Shown: positions 23,992 through 33,467 of the stretch, one piece after another
Position numbering within the stretch: the stretch's first letter is position 1
Layout: the number at the start of each line of letters is the position of its first letter
Origin: Thermofilum sp. NZ13
Lineage (GTDB): Archaea > Thermoproteota > Thermoprotei > Thermofilales > Thermofilaceae
Assembly: GCA_002855745.1 (NCBI GenBank)
Contig: NDWX01000014.1
Coordinates: 1-46,712, forward strand
DNA length: 46,712 bases
Reading direction: 5' to 3'
The notes under the pieces: generated by a model
What the model saw: the letters and a program-made list of their open reading frames with translations, nothing else
What the model was told of the DNA's origin: nothing
Databases searched by the model: none
Position numbers and translations under genes: made by a program

Positions 23992-24689
23992 TCAGAGCGC
24001 TGAAAGTTAGAGAGCATGAGGAGTTTCCCGGAGTCTACGTGGTAGACTTTGAGGACGGGAGCAGCAAGCTTGCTACGATTAACCTAGCGCCTGGAATCAA
24101 GGTCTACGGGGAGCAACTTGTTAACATTGGAGGTAAGGAGTACAGGATCTGGAACCCCTATAGAAGCAAGCTTGCTGGAGCAATATACAAAGGTCTAAAG
24201 ACGAACCCCATTAAACCAGGTACCAAGGTGCTATACTTAGGGGTGGCATCAGGCACCACTCCAAGCCACGTTTCGGACATTATTGGGCCATCAGGTGTTC
24301 TATACGGAGTAGAGTTTGCTCCTAGAGTGATGAGAGAGTTCGTCGAGAAAGTCGCCGCCCACAGGAGCAACGTGATACCACTCCTAGCAGACGCCAGGTT
24401 CCCATCGAAGTATGCACACTTCGTTGAGGCAGTAGACGTTATTTACGCCGACATAGCTCAACCCTTCCAAAGCAAGTACGTTGCAGACAACGCTGACATG
24501 TTTCTAAAAAAGGGTGGGTGGATCATGATGGCAATAAAAGCGATGAGCATCGACGTAACAAAAGCACCGTCTGAGACCTACAAAAGGGAAATGGATGAGC
24601 TAGAACGCCGCGGCTACAAAGTTAAGGAATCTTTACACCTCGAACCATACGACGAGGCGCATGCCTTCGTCGTTGCCCAGAAGCTATAA
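23988..24689 (+). CDS. flpA: Fibrillarin, rRNA/tRNA 2'-O-methyltransferase
   Basis: 233 aa, usual archaeal length. N-terminal [19 protein letters not shown] precedes the SAM site [18 protein letters not shown], then [29 protein letters not shown] and a C-terminal [11 protein letters not shown]. Fibrillarin with Nop5 and L7Ae performs C/D-guided methylation. Start ATG overlaps the nop5 stop (ATGA). The next gene may overlap its 3' end. Confidence 0.97.
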   Translation: MIRALKVREHEEFPGVYVVDFEDGSSKLATINLAPGIKVYGEQLVNIGGKEYRIWNPYRSKLAGAIYKGLKTNPIKPGTKVLYLGVASGTTPSHVSDIIGPSGVLYGVEFAPRVMREFVEKVAAHRSNVIPLLADARFPSKYAHFVEAVDVIYADIAQPFQSKYVADNADMFLKKGGWIMMAIKAMSIDVTKAPSETYKREMDELERRGYKVKESLHLEPYDEAHAFVVAQKL

Positions 24690-25728
24690 GCACGCTGTGA
24701 CAACAGTGGATATAGAACATTTAAAGAAAAGGATGGTACTAGTCAACCCAGATCCTCATTTCCTCTTCGATAGAGCGGTTAAAGAGTGTAAACGACGCCC
24801 TCCACCTGCTCGGACTAGGAAAAAACTAGAGGAGATAAAAAAAGACAGCCTGAGGTGCATTGAGAGAGCTCACAGGTTCCTGGATGCGTATCTCGGAAGA
24901 GTCGTCGAGACGTGCCCCTTTATCGAAGACCTTCATCCTCTTTTTCGCGAATTATTACTCCTTAGCGTTAATGTAAATGACTATAAAGTATGCCTCTCCA
25001 GGTTAAACTCCTCGCGGAAAATTCTGCTTAAAATTTTTCGAGAGGAGGCAAGAAGAGTTAAATCGTCGGAGAGCTCAAAGGAGGTATTACTGGCGCGCAG
25101 AAGTTTTTTCGGAAGAACACTCTCGGTTCTGGAGACACTCGATAAGTGCTTAAAAGAAATTAAGCTAGCACAGCAAGCTTTTCTGACGCTGCCAGAGCTC
25201 GACGTTAAGCTTCCTACCGTAGTGATCGCCGGAGCCCCGAACGTCGGCAAATCCACCCTGCTACGGGCGCTAACGAGAGCCAAGCCCAAGGTGAGTCCCT
25301 ACCCTTTTACGACCAGAGAGCTTATAGTAGGTGTCCTCGAACGCAAAGGCTTAAAGATACAGCTAGTGGATACTCCCGGGCTTTTGGATACACCACTCGA
25401 AGAGAAGAATAAAGTCGAGAGGCAGGCGGTACTTGCTATTAGGCATATCGCATCCTTAATATTCTTCGTGGTCGACCCGACCGAGTCCTGTGGTTTTCCA
25501 CTTGAGTTTCAAAAAACAGTTTACGACCAGCTATCCCTCAACTTTCCTGGTATAAAGATTGTTAAAATTGCCAACAAGATAGACATCGCTACCAAAGAGC
25601 ACATCGAGAAACTTGAGAGAGTCTTCGCTTCCGCTGATTTCATACACGTATCGGCTGAGAATAAGCAGAACATCGAAAAGATATTCGAAACCCTTGACTC
25701 GCACTTCTCCTTGCCCGATCAAGGTTGA
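24661..25728 (+). CDS. NOG1-type GTPase
   Basis: 355 aa if started at ATG 24661, which overlaps flpA by 29 bp; GTG 24697 is an alternative that removes the overlap. The N-terminal helical bundle (about 20-175) matches NOG1, and the GTPase domain has G1 [12 protein letters not shown]2/switch [11 protein letters not shown]3 VDTPGLLD and G4 NKID. NOG1 acts in late large-subunit ribosome assembly. It lacks the extended C-terminus of eukaryotic NOG1, as in archaea. Its place after nop5 and flpA fits ribosome biogenesis. Confidence 0.9.
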   Translation: MPSSLPRSYKHAVTTVDIEHLKKRMVLVNPDPHFLFDRAVKECKRRPPPARTRKKLEEIKKDSLRCIERAHRFLDAYLGRVVETCPFIEDLHPLFRELLLLSVNVNDYKVCLSRLNSSRKILLKIFREEARRVKSSESSKEVLLARRSFFGRTLSVLETLDKCLKEIKLAQQAFLTLPELDVKLPTVVIAGAPNVGKSTLLRALTRAKPKVSPYPFTTRELIVGVLERKGLKIQLVDTPGLLDTPLEEKNKVERQAVLAIRHIASLIFFVVDPTESCGFPLEFQKTVYDQLSLNFPGIKIVKIANKIDIATKEHIEKLERVFASADFIHVSAENKQNIEKIFETLDSHFSLPDQG

Positions 25729-26044
25729 GGCGGAAAATTTCGAGCACAACTTGGTTCCAGCACTCCCCCGTGTTAAGACTATTCTCGAAGAGAAAGGGAT
25801 CCGGGAGCCGTTTGAGAAAACGGCAAGTCGGTGCAGCCTCCAAGAGGCACGCCGTGGGCAGAGTAGCTGGCTAGAGAGAAACCCCAGCTCGCGGTTTGCC
25901 TCCGTGTTTAGCGGCGCTCTCCAGCAACCCCGATAACCGCGGACGTGAGGCTTGCTAGGCGATACCAACCTCGAGATACCCAAAGACAGGGGAGGGAGAG
26001 TAAGATTAAGGAGGACTGTGGGGAACAAAAGGAGGTATAGGCTG
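25729..26044. other. 316-bp intergenic region, content unidentified
   Basis: Lies between the convergent nog1-like and aif2b genes. A plus-strand stretch just after the nog1 stop reads HNLVPALPRVKTILEEKG and looks protein-like, but it has no start codon and decays after about 35 residues. I could not match the region to 7S RNA, RNase P RNA, 5S rRNA or tRNA motifs. It may hold a gene remnant or an unrecognised RNA. Confidence 0.4.
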
Positions 26045-26476
26045 CTAGAATGGTTTTACAGGCGAAATGGCTCCACAAGCCATGCATTTGATCGACATAA
26101 GTTTCTTTTCCTTGACGAGCAGAGTATCCGGGCTCCCACAGACCGGGCACTTCACATAGTCATTAAAGAACCTTTCAAGGAGCTTATTTAGGAGCTGTGG
26201 CGATGTTTCGCCTTGAATAACGGCAACACCCTCCTCGTAGTACCCTGGGAGGGCCGTTTCCTTAAGGATATAGCGTAATAGAACCTGAGGTTCTCTGTTC
26301 AGAAGCTCTGCAACGTTCTTAAAATTCGTTATGTAGACCCTCTTGCCGGAGATGGTTACCTCAAACCTCGGTAAAGTGAACCTTTCGCCAGAACTCTTCG
26401 GTCTCCGCCTTGGTAACAGCTTGTATGCCCGTTCAAGTAGCTCTTCATATGCTGGAAAGCTATCTTCTGAGGCCAC
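26045..26476 (-). CDS. aif2b: Translation initiation factor aIF2 beta
   Basis: 143 aa, typical for aIF2-beta. An N-terminal helix (YEELLERAYKLLP), then the alpha-beta core (RFEVTISGKRVYITNFKNVA, LLRYILKE), and a C4 zinc ribbon C110, C113, C131, C134 (CPVCGSPDT ... CMACG). It stabilises initiator tRNA binding by aIF2-gamma. It lies 31 bases after the gins51 stop, on the same strand, probably one operon. Confidence 0.95.
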   Translation of the reverse strand: MASEDSFPAYEELLERAYKLLPRRRPKSSGERFTLPRFEVTISGKRVYITNFKNVAELLNREPQVLLRYILKETALPGYYEEGVAVIQGETSPQLLNKLLERFFNDYVKCPVCGSPDTLLVKEKKLMSIKCMACGAISPVKPF

Positions 26477-26507
26477 GGTACTGGTACCAAGTATATCCTG
26501 ATAAATA

Positions 26508-27068
26508 TTACCCTTTCAACTCGCCGGGGATCTCCTCCGCGTATCCTGAGGCTACCAGCTCCTTAGCTAGCCTTTTAGGCAGGTAAGCGACGTCCCCTTT
26601 GCCGAATGGCCCTAGGCTTAAGTCGTGGTCGACAATCTTAGGATAAGGTTGTAGGAAGAACACTAGAGTCTTTTCTTCCCTCTTTCTCGCTTGGGTGCTC
26701 CCTGCACTTCTGCCAGCGACCGAGACCCTCTCCTTCTCCTCTGTTCTTTGATACACCTGAGGATTAGCGTTGAAGGTCTCTAAAGCCGAGATAACTTTCT
26801 CAAGCACCTCTCTCTCAAGACGCGGAAGTGAATTAACATTCTGCTGGAAACTCCCTCGATAGATGAGGCTGATCTCCTTAATTAGTCTGATGAGGAAAAG
26901 AGCCCTTAAGGTTGAAAGAGCGATTTTAACCGTATGCTCGACAGCACTCTCTCTGCGTAAGTACTCTACAACTTTCTCGTAGAAGTCCTGTTCCAAAATT
27001 TCTAGGTCGGCGTTTAACATCTCATTGATGAGTTTTGTGAAGATCGTTGCAAAGTCCACTTCAGCCAC
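26508..27068 (-). CDS. gins51: GINS complex subunit Gins51
   Basis: 186 aa from GTG 27068. An N-terminal helical A domain (TIFTKLINEMLNADLEILE ... FLIRLIKEISLIYRG) is followed by a variable linker rich in T, R and E, and a C-terminal B domain with VFFLQPYPKIVDHDLSLGPF, KGDVAYLPKRLAKELV and GYAEEI. The A-then-B order is that of Sld5/Psf1-type Gins51. GINS links MCM and GAN/RecJ in the archaeal replicative helicase. It precedes aif2b. Confidence 0.9.
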   Translation of the reverse strand: MAEVDFATIFTKLINEMLNADLEILEQDFYEKVVEYLRRESAVEHTVKIALSTLRALFLIRLIKEISLIYRGSFQQNVNSLPRLEREVLEKVISALETFNANPQVYQRTEEKERVSVAGRSAGSTQARKREEKTLVFFLQPYPKIVDHDLSLGPFGKGDVAYLPKRLAKELVASGYAEEIPGELKG

Positions 27069-27309
27069 CGTTCTGCTTAATATGCGCTCTTTCCCAGTCT
27101 AGATCCCGCTGCGGCCCTTTAAAACGTTGCGCCGTTCCACGTCCAGAGGTTCCTCGCATGCTTAATCCATCACGTATAATCCCAGCCTGGTTAAGGGGCG
27201 GAGCTTTTGGGGTCAGCACTGGAGGAAAGCGTTCTTGCCACGCGTTGTGTAGCAAGGTTCGAGCTTGGGAAAGCGGTCATTTGAGGCGCGCTCCCAATAG
27301 GTGTGCTGT

Positions 27310-27879
27310 TTATCGCTTCGAGTTCTCGACGATGTTTTTAATGTCCTCTATCACCTTTGAATCAAGGCCTAAGAGCGACTGGTACTCGTTGGGTATGCTT
27401 TCAAGTGTTTCTCGGATTTCGTAGGGGAATACCGCCCACTCTTCTATCACGCGCACGAAAAAGTCAGGCCGTGTTTTCGCCCAAGGCTTTACGTAGAGAG
27501 CGGCGCTTCTAACCTCTCCTGGATTATGTGCAGAGATGTATTTTAAAACGAAACTTAGGGTAGTCCCGCTGTCAACAATATCGTCAACCACGAGGACCGG
27601 TTTGCCTCGTACCTCATCACTATTTATGGAGCCTTCCAAGATTGGCTCTTTCGCTGCAGTTCCAATGCCTTCGTAGAGCCGTACAGAAACGTTGGCGATC
27701 CTGCGTATCGACAGGAAGTCGGACAGTAATCTGCCTACGACTAAACCTCCTCTGGCAACGAGTACTAGGAGCTCTGGATAAAAGCCGGCGAAAGCTATTT
27801 TCTTAGCCAACTCTAAGGTATCGTAGAAGAGCTCGCTCCAGGTGATTTTGCGTAATTTTAAGGTTCCGAAACTAGTCAT
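27310..27879 (-). CDS. Purine phosphoribosyltransferase-like protein
   Basis: 189 aa from ATG 27879 (202 aa if ATG 27918 is used; an AACTTTTTTACC TATA-like tract inside that extension favours the shorter, leaderless start). Type I PRTase motifs: LLVLVARGGLVVGRLLSDFL and the PRPP loop VLVVDDIVDSGTTLSFV. The family includes archaeal hypoxanthine/guanine-type and related PRTases (COG2236-like). It lies near PRPP synthetase genes, consistent with nucleotide salvage. The base specificity cannot be read from sequence. Confidence 0.85.
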   Translation of the reverse strand: MTSFGTLKLRKITWSELFYDTLELAKKIAFAGFYPELLVLVARGGLVVGRLLSDFLSIRRIANVSVRLYEGIGTAAKEPILEGSINSDEVRGKPVLVVDDIVDSGTTLSFVLKYISAHNPGEVRSAALYVKPWAKTRPDFFVRVIEEWAVFPYEIRETLESIPNEYQSLLGLDSKVIEDIKNIVENSKR

Positions 27880-28064
27880 AAAACGTAATCTCATAGGGTA
27901 AAAAAGTTTTTTGCCCATAAGATTGCTCGAAAAAGCTACCTCTCGACTCTATTAGATCTCTAAGAATACAGAGCTTCACGGCGCGTAATACGAAATATCG
28001 TTTTGCTCAACATGTTGTATTCCAGGATTTAGCTGATAACTCACGCCAACACAACAAAAGTCAA

Positions 28065-29048
28065 TCATACATCCTCCTCGATGCCACGAACGGTATCGTG
28101 AACAGCCTCCCTGCTATACATCTCCTCTAAAACGAGGAACGAGGCCTGTGGAGGTATTACACCTATTTCGGTGATTATCGCGGTCACCAGCGAGGAGGGA
28201 GTTACGTCGAACGAGGGGTTGAGCACCTTGAGCCTCGGGTTTTCGGCCAGGAGGGTTCCAGGTAGCACCTCAGCGGGCGATCTCTCCTCTATGACTACGG
28301 GCTCACCCCACACAGTGTAAGGACTAAACTTGTAAGTCTCTGTTGCCACGTAGAAGTCTGCTCCTCTTTCGCGCGCTATAAGAGCTATCAGGCTCGTTCC
28401 TATTTTGTTTACAACCGCGCCGTTAGCGGTCACCGTATCAGCGCCAACAATCACTTTGTCCACATCCTTTATGATACTCCTAACAGCCGAGTCGGGGATA
28501 ATTGTAACCTCCACGCCTTTATCTGCTAGCATCTTAGCTGTTATGTAGCCTTGGAAAAGCGGCCGAGTTTCCGTTGCTATAACTTTAACCCTCTTACCCT
28601 GCCTAAAGGCCTCGCTTATTATCGACACAACTGCCTGGCTATTGCAGTGAGTCAACACAACCTCGCCGTCGTGCAACAGCCTACTTCCTATTTCCGCTAT
28701 CGCCTCTACAGCTCTTTCGGAGTAAGCAATGAAGCTATTAGCCCGCTCTACTACTACTTTTTTGGCCTCTTCAACGCTTTGCGCGACGTTTAATCTAAAT
28801 AACGGTGAAATAACGTAGCTGACAGCGTTGGGGAGCGAGACGGCTGTAGGCCTCGTTCTAACGATATAGTCGGCTACGGACTTCATGTACCTCTTGAAGT
28901 CTTCCAGAGAGTCCCCGGAGTACTTCTCAGCCGATATCCGCAGGGCTAGCGCACCAGCTCTAGCGATTCTGCCAGCGCCCCTCACCCTCATGTCCCTGAT
29001 GTCGCTGGCTATGTGCTCAACTTCTTCGGGTATCCCATCAACCGCCAT
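28065..29048 (-). CDS. Ribose-1,5-bisphosphate isomerase
   Basis: 327 aa, eIF2B-alpha/beta/delta family. The catalytic Cys (VVLTHCNS, C135) and Asp (VIVGADTV, D204) correspond to the pair established for the Thermococcus enzyme. Other family blocks: ATETRPLFQG, GVEVTIIPDSAV, NKIGTSLIAL. It converts ribose-1,5-bisphosphate to ribulose-1,5-bisphosphate in archaeal AMP/nucleoside degradation; no RuBisCO or AMP phosphorylase is in the window. It follows a paralogue lacking these residues, overlapping by 11 bp. Translation-factor annotation is the older alternative. Confidence 0.85.
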   Translation of the reverse strand: MAVDGIPEEVEHIASDIRDMRVRGAGRIARAGALALRISAEKYSGDSLEDFKRYMKSVADYIVRTRPTAVSLPNAVSYVISPLFRLNVAQSVEEAKKVVVERANSFIAYSERAVEAIAEIGSRLLHDGEVVLTHCNSQAVVSIISEAFRQGKRVKVIATETRPLFQGYITAKMLADKGVEVTIIPDSAVRSIIKDVDKVIVGADTVTANGAVVNKIGTSLIALIARERGADFYVATETYKFSPYTVWGEPVVIEERSPAEVLPGTLLAENPRLKVLNPSFDVTPSSLVTAIITEIGVIPPQASFLVLEEMYSREAVHDTVRGIEEDV

Positions 29049-30036
29049 AGGTCCCTACCTTGGACAGCGCGGTGAGAAGGTTTTCCAGAGGGGTCGGTTT
29101 GGGCGGCCATCCGTATAGGTCACGGACAGTCATTATCACGAACGACGGGGCTACGAGGCCCTTCTCCGTTATTATCGCGTCAATGTATTCCGGCGGTGTT
29201 ACGTCGAATAGCGGAGCCCTTACCTTTACGCCCTCGATCCCTCTCTGTGCCAAGTAGTTTTTGATCTCGGTGGTGTCTGCCTCAGGGATCTCGACGAGCC
29301 CTCCAACGAGGGTCTCTGGGCTGAATTTTAAAGTTGATGTGACGACGAAGACCCTGACGCGCGCCTCGTGGGCAGCCAGTGCTATCTGGCTGGAGCCGAC
29401 CTTGTTGACATTAGCACCGTTGGCCGTCACGCTCTCAGAGCTCAGCAGAACCTTATCCACGTTCTTCATAACATAGCGCACTGCGGAGTCGACAATGAGT
29501 GTCACGTCGCAGCCAATATCAGCAAGCTCTGCCGCGAGCCTAACTCCCTCGCTACCAGGCCTCGACTCGGTCACAATCACCCTGATCTCCTTCCCGCCTT
29601 TGATCGCTTTCTCGATAGTTTTTTTCACGAACACGCTGTACGAGGCGGTCAGAACGGTGTCGCCATCCTCTAGACGTTTCTCAGCTATGGAGGAGGCCTC
29701 CTCGACGGTTGCCTTGATCCTCTCCTTGATTTCCGCAACCTTCGACGACGCTTTTTCGTGAACGGATTCCGGAGACTCACCACTGTACTCGAGTACAGTT
29801 TTAGCGAGCTCACGTATGCTGTTAGCGAGAAGGGCAGAAGTTGGTCGTGCTCTCACAATGCGCAGCGCCAGCTCAGCGAATCTATCGAGTCTCTTCTCGA
29901 GTGTGAGAGCCTCCAGCATTTTGTCCATCGCGTAAAAAACTACCTCCGTCGAGCTGTGTATTCTCCCCGTTCTTATGTCCTCAACAACTCTCTCCCACTC
30001 CAGCATGTGAGCCCTCTCTAGTAAAGAATGTCGCAT
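29038..30036 (-). CDS. R15P isomerase/aIF2B paralogue lacking catalytic residues
   Basis: 332 aa, the same fold as the downstream gene: TESRPGSEGVRLA, IGCDVTLIVDSAV, NKVGSSQIALAA. The Cys position reads VLTASYS (Ser132) and the Asp position reads VLLSSESV (Glu201), so isomerase activity is unlikely. It may be a regulatory or hetero-oligomeric partner of the catalytic copy, or an aIF2B-like ligand sensor. It overlaps the catalytic gene by 11 bp and follows prs, so the three are likely co-expressed. Confidence 0.8.
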   Translation of the reverse strand: MRHSLLERAHMLEWERVVEDIRTGRIHSSTEVVFYAMDKMLEALTLEKRLDRFAELALRIVRARPTSALLANSIRELAKTVLEYSGESPESVHEKASSKVAEIKERIKATVEEASSIAEKRLEDGDTVLTASYSVFVKKTIEKAIKGGKEIRVIVTESRPGSEGVRLAAELADIGCDVTLIVDSAVRYVMKNVDKVLLSSESVTANGANVNKVGSSQIALAAHEARVRVFVVTSTLKFSPETLVGGLVEIPEADTTEIKNYLAQRGIEGVKVRAPLFDVTPPEYIDAIITEKGLVAPSFVIMTVRDLYGWPPKPTPLENLLTALSKVGTYGG

Positions 30037-30070
30037 GCCGCGAATAAAACCTTCCGGTATTGGCCACTTG

Positions 30071-30970
30071 TTACGCAGTTATATCAACCAATGCATTGGC
30101 AATCGGCACCGCGACACTTACCCTGGCGAACTGATTTACCACGCTATCTGTTGCTACTATGTCTTTAACTCCAGCCGACACGATCTTAGCCTCGGCTCCC
30201 GCAACGAAGAGCCCATGGGTGCATGCGGCGATTATTTCTTCAACGCCGTATTCCCTTAAAGTTAGGGCTGCGGCCGCTACAGTAGTGCCGGTACTAATGA
30301 TATCATCCACTATCACTGCCTTCTTTACGTTGCTTACCTCGCCCCTTATTCTTACATCCTCATCCCCTTTTCTTTCCTTCTCCAACACAAGGTAATCGGC
30401 ACCGATCTCCTTCGAGAAAATCTCGGCCCACTGACGCGCTTCCTCATCAGGAGCTACAACAGTAAACCCTTCACCGTAGTTTTTGCTCACATAGCGTGCT
30501 AGCTCCCCCATGCCTGACACGTTAATGGCTTTAATCCTGAATACCTCTCCAATGCTCTTAACCCTGTGCAGGTGCATGTCGACAGTTACCAACGCGGAGA
30601 TGCCCAGCACCTCCAAGAGCTCTGCGACAATGCTCAGGCTCACAGCTTCCCCAGGACTGAACTCCTGATCCTGTCTAGCGTACGGGAAGTACGGCATTAT
30701 CAGAATCACCTCGCGGGCACCGACCCTCGTAAGGGTTTTCACGGCGAGTACCGCCTCAATGAGTGCATCGTTGGGCCTTCGGCCCGAGCATATGGCTAGT
30801 GCTACCCTCTTTCCGCGGACTTCCTGCGGCACGCGCACGTAGAGCTCTCCGTCCGGAAACTCTCTCGTGACCAGAGGCTTAAACGTAGCCGCAAGGTGTC
30901 TAGAGAGCTCCATTGCAAGCCTGGTACAACCGCTTCCGGAGACCACCACCAGGTCTGTTCGAGGCTTCAC
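30071..30970 (-). CDS. prs: Ribose-phosphate pyrophosphokinase (PRPP synthetase)
   Basis: 299 aa. Makes PRPP from ribose-5-phosphate and ATP. Motifs: TREFPDGELYVRVPQEV, the flexible-loop region YFPYARQDQEFSPGEAVS, VDMHLHRV, and the PRPP-binding VIVDDIISTGTTVAAA. The start is GTG 30970. It lies 24 bases after pop5 and 34 bases before the isomerase pair, so the RNase P genes and ribose-phosphate genes form one long minus-strand cluster. Confidence 0.96.
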   Translation of the reverse strand: MKPRTDLVVVSGSGCTRLAMELSRHLAATFKPLVTREFPDGELYVRVPQEVRGKRVALAICSGRRPNDALIEAVLAVKTLTRVGAREVILIMPYFPYARQDQEFSPGEAVSLSIVAELLEVLGISALVTVDMHLHRVKSIGEVFRIKAINVSGMGELARYVSKNYGEGFTVVAPDEEARQWAEIFSKEIGADYLVLEKERKGDEDVRIRGEVSNVKKAVIVDDIISTGTTVAAAALTLREYGVEEIIAACTHGLFVAGAEAKIVSAGVKDIVATDSVVNQFARVSVAVPIANALVDITA

Positions 30971-30994
30971 GCCTCAAAAATCCCAGCTTAACTA

Positions 30995-31309
30995 TTATTG
31001 TTTTACCGGCGGGATGCTCACGGCTATCCTCATAGCTTTCCTAGATGTACCGGTTGTCTTAACGACGATAAACGAACACTCAGCGTCAAGCAAGAGCGTT
31101 GCTCGGAGAAGCTTTACGCCCTCACGCTTGACCCGTAGAACGAAAACACCATTGCCTGTCGCGTACACGACTTTTGGAAGCGTCCGTGAGAGACCGCTAA
31201 CCCCAAATAGGAGAAGAACGTAATTTTTCACGCGTTCTTCCACCTCCCTGGTCGAGGCTCTAACGTTTCTGCTTCTTACAACAAGGTACCTGTACTTGTT
31301 TTCCCTCAC
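30995..31309 (-). CDS. rnp2: RNase P protein component 2 (Pop5)
   Basis: 104 aa. The Pop5 pattern RYLVVRSRNV, VLLLFGVSGLS, FVLRVKREGVKLLRATLLL is clear, giving the RRM-like fold. With Rpp30 it forms the RNase P heterotetramer that stimulates the catalytic RNA in tRNA 5' maturation. It overlaps rnp3 by 4 bp. Confidence 0.92.
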   Translation of the reverse strand: MRENKYRYLVVRSRNVRASTREVEERVKNYVLLLFGVSGLSRTLPKVVYATGNGVFVLRVKREGVKLLRATLLLDAECSFIVVKTTGTSRKAMRIAVSIPPVKQ

Positions 31310-32061
31310 CCTGCTTTACCCTCTACCCTCAAACCTTCCACCGGTCGAATCCCCAGTCTTTTCTCAACGTTCTCGTTTAAACGCTGCTCAATCATCTTTG
31401 AAATAGAGGTAGCCACGAACATGCCGTCCAAGTTCAGGACGAGCTCGGCGAAGGCTATGAGGGAGCGCGGATCCTTTAACCCCTTATCGCCGCTCGAAAT
31501 AAGCACTGGGACTTTTTTTCGAGAGAAATTGCTCAGTAGACTTCTAATTGACGAGATGTTTTTGGCGAGAACTTGGGCGTCCTCCGCTAAGAGAGATGAT
31601 GCTATCACTTCTACGAATTTTCCGTATCTCAGGATGTACTCGATGTCTCCTTTATACAGCTTCGGTGATATTAGGGGTTGCATTGTGACGATATCTACCC
31701 TACGATCCCTACTGGAAAATGCAGCAATCTCTCTCGATATAGCTTCAACCGATACTAGGTCGCAGTAACCTCTGATACGAGGAAGCGCTTTCTTCATCTC
31801 TACCTGCCCTAAACCGGTGAAGTGGCAACGGAGGTATACTTGGTACCCCACGCTTTGCAGGTCATCTATCATGGAGCGTAACTTTACCACGGCATCCTGG
31901 AGGGTTTTTGTATCCAATTTTGGTGTGATGCAAAAGCTGGGAATACAGGCGTAGTAACCAACCTCTTTCGCATGCATGTAAAGGTTTTCAAGAACTTCTC
32001 TGGAGGGGGTTTCGATCCTGCCACAAAATACATCGTGGTATCTCCTCTTACGCGAGCTCAT
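31306..32061 (-). CDS. rnp3: RNase P protein component 3 (Rpp30)
   Basis: 251 aa from ATG 32061, whose ATGA overlaps the stop of the preceding gene; a longer frame to 32139 lies within that gene and is rejected. A TIM-barrel protein: YHDVFCGRIETPS, VGYYACIPSF, CDLVSVEAISREIAAFSS, VDIVTMQPLISP, VPVLISSGDKG. It pairs with Pop5 in RNase P. Confidence 0.92.
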   Translation of the reverse strand: MSSRKRRYHDVFCGRIETPSREVLENLYMHAKEVGYYACIPSFCITPKLDTKTLQDAVVKLRSMIDDLQSVGYQVYLRCHFTGLGQVEMKKALPRIRGYCDLVSVEAISREIAAFSSRDRRVDIVTMQPLISPKLYKGDIEYILRYGKFVEVIASSLLAEDAQVLAKNISSIRSLLSNFSRKKVPVLISSGDKGLKDPRSLIAFAELVLNLDGMFVATSISKMIEQRLNENVEKRLGIRPVEGLRVEGKAG

Positions 32062-32516
32062 AACCGTACTCCCTGCTCCTTCAGAACCCTCTCCAAGTCT
32101 TCGCTTCTCCGAATGTTCGGCTTTAACTTTATCACACATTTTATGACTTCATCCCCGCTACTGAGTTTAATGGAACCACGGTAGGCTTCCTGCTTGTCGA
32201 AGCGCAGGTAAAGCCTACCCTTAGCGAAGCGCGATTGAAAGTCCTGAAGAACACTCTGCGTGTCCTTACTCGGCATTGACGAAAAAATGTGTAGAGCGAT
32301 TTTATCAGCCTCCTGCTCACCGTAAATCACTCTGATGAGCAGAATAGGGTTACCGTAGAAGCCATGCGTCACATGCTTCGTCATGGGAAGGTCGCTGACA
32401 CTCCTTAGCTCTTCCGGTAGCAAATTAATTAAAGCCCGAAGAACGCGTTCTTCTTCTTCAGTCGCGTGAACAGAACACGAAAACTCAATGGAGACTGCGA
32501 GTCGCGATCTACTCAT
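32058..32516 (-). CDS. RNA-binding exosome-associated protein (COG1325)
   Basis: 152 aa of the COG1325/PF01877 family, usually found with RNase P and exosome genes. Features are [33 protein letters not shown], and a C-terminal [20 protein letters not shown] stretch. The fold is thought to bind RNA, with a suggested exosome link based on operon context; biochemical function is not established. It overlaps both neighbours by 4 bp. Confidence 0.85.
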   Translation of the reverse strand: MSRSRLAVSIEFSCSVHATEEEERVLRALINLLPEELRSVSDLPMTKHVTHGFYGNPILLIRVIYGEQEADKIALHIFSSMPSKDTQSVLQDFQSRFAKGRLYLRFDKQEAYRGSIKLSSGDEVIKCVIKLKPNIRRSEDLERVLKEQGVRL

Positions 32517-33070
32517 TGGCTATTGGTCTCCTCGCCAGCCTGCTCTTCTAGCTTAGCCTTCTCCAGAATCCTGAGGAGCTTCTCACGGGTAACTCTGTAA
32601 TCCTTCCGCGTTTTAAAGCCGGAGATCCACCTTCTCTCGAGGTCCGACTTCACCACAGGGTGGTTGGGGTCCGCCATAACGACCTCGTACCACTTGTACA
32701 TTCCGTCCTCGCCTACCCAGTAAGAGCCTAGCACGACAAGGTTGGGGAATTTTCTAGCTGCCCTCTCCTCAGCTATCCACTGCGCACTTTTGTGAGGACT
32801 GTACCCGTAGACGCCCATTCTTTTAGGCCTTCTACCGCTATCTGGCCGGGGCCTGTTAAGGCCGCCCTTTCTGACACGAACCCTGACGATGACATAACCC
32901 TGCTTAGCCTTATACCCAAGGGCCCTGGCTCTGTTTATTCGAGTCGGCTTCTCTACCCTTACCACGCTCGGCTCTTTTCTCCAGAGAATCAGCCTTTCCT
33001 TCATCAGCTTACCGTGCTCACCGCTCATCGGCCTTTTCCAGATTTCAGCTAGATACTTCTGGTAGCCCAT
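32513..33070 (-). CDS. rpl15e: Large-subunit ribosomal protein L15e
   Basis: 185 aa from ATG 33070 (the frame extends to 33094, but [11 protein letters not shown] is the family start). Hallmarks include [54 protein letters not shown]. It heads the rpl15e-COG1325-rpp30-pop5-prs cluster. A CTAAAAAGC TATA-like element about 35 bases upstream fits. Confidence 0.96.
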   Translation of the reverse strand: MGYQKYLAEIWKRPMSGEHGKLMKERLILWRKEPSVVRVEKPTRINRARALGYKAKQGYVIVRVRVRKGGLNRPRPDSGRRPKRMGVYGYSPHKSAQWIAEERAARKFPNLVVLGSYWVGEDGMYKWYEVVMADPNHPVVKSDLERRWISGFKTRKDYRVTREKLLRILEKAKLEEQAGEETNSQ

Positions 33071-33467
33071 GAACACCCTGGAGACGTGTATCAACGGTGC
33101 TTTTTAGCTTTTCTATTGTCTCTTCCCATGTTTAACCCAAGCTTTCTCTTATCCCGAGGGTTAGAAAGGGGTAAAGGCAGGTGCACGAGCAGCACTCGTA
33201 AGCCAGGCTCGCAGTTGTCACACTGAGTGTGAAGATTAACCTTCAGCACGCACTCCAGCATAATGGCGGAGGTAAGCGGCGGGATCTGGGATTGCATGAC
33301 CAGGTGGCTCAAGGCGTGCTGGCTCGGCTACAGCGTCGAGGAAATGCTGTGCGGCAGGGACACTTCAAGGATGCTTAGGCCTGATCGACGCGGAGCCTTA
33401 GATGCCTTCTGTGGGACATGACCGTGGTGATGCGACCACTTACCCTCGATCTGCAGAAATTGTTGCT
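33071..33467. other. 397-bp intergenic region, content unidentified
   Basis: Between L15e (promoter near 33100) and the trm1 stop. GC content is moderate and several local inverted repeats are present. A 50-codon plus-strand frame at 33263 and a minus-strand frame near 33091-33312 are not convincing as proteins. A stable RNA is possible, but conserved 7S or RNase P RNA elements could not be identified by eye. Confidence 0.4.

Noticed and set aside
25531-26028. 165-aa minus-strand frame opposite the nog1 3' end
   Set aside because: It is antisense to a conserved GTPase and has no coherent composition or start signal.
27230-27275. GGAGGAAAG and a GGTTCGAG arm resembling RNase P RNA or a tRNA T-arm
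   Set aside because: The following universal RNase P bases are missing and the T-arm stem does not pair, so no RNA gene can be called.
32062-32139. Longer start for Rpp30
   Set aside because: It lies inside the upstream gene; ATG 32061 has the same ATGA overlap as neighbouring junctions.
33263-33421. 50-codon plus-strand frame upstream of L15e
   Set aside because: No ribosome-binding site, TATA element or recognisable composition; likely chance.
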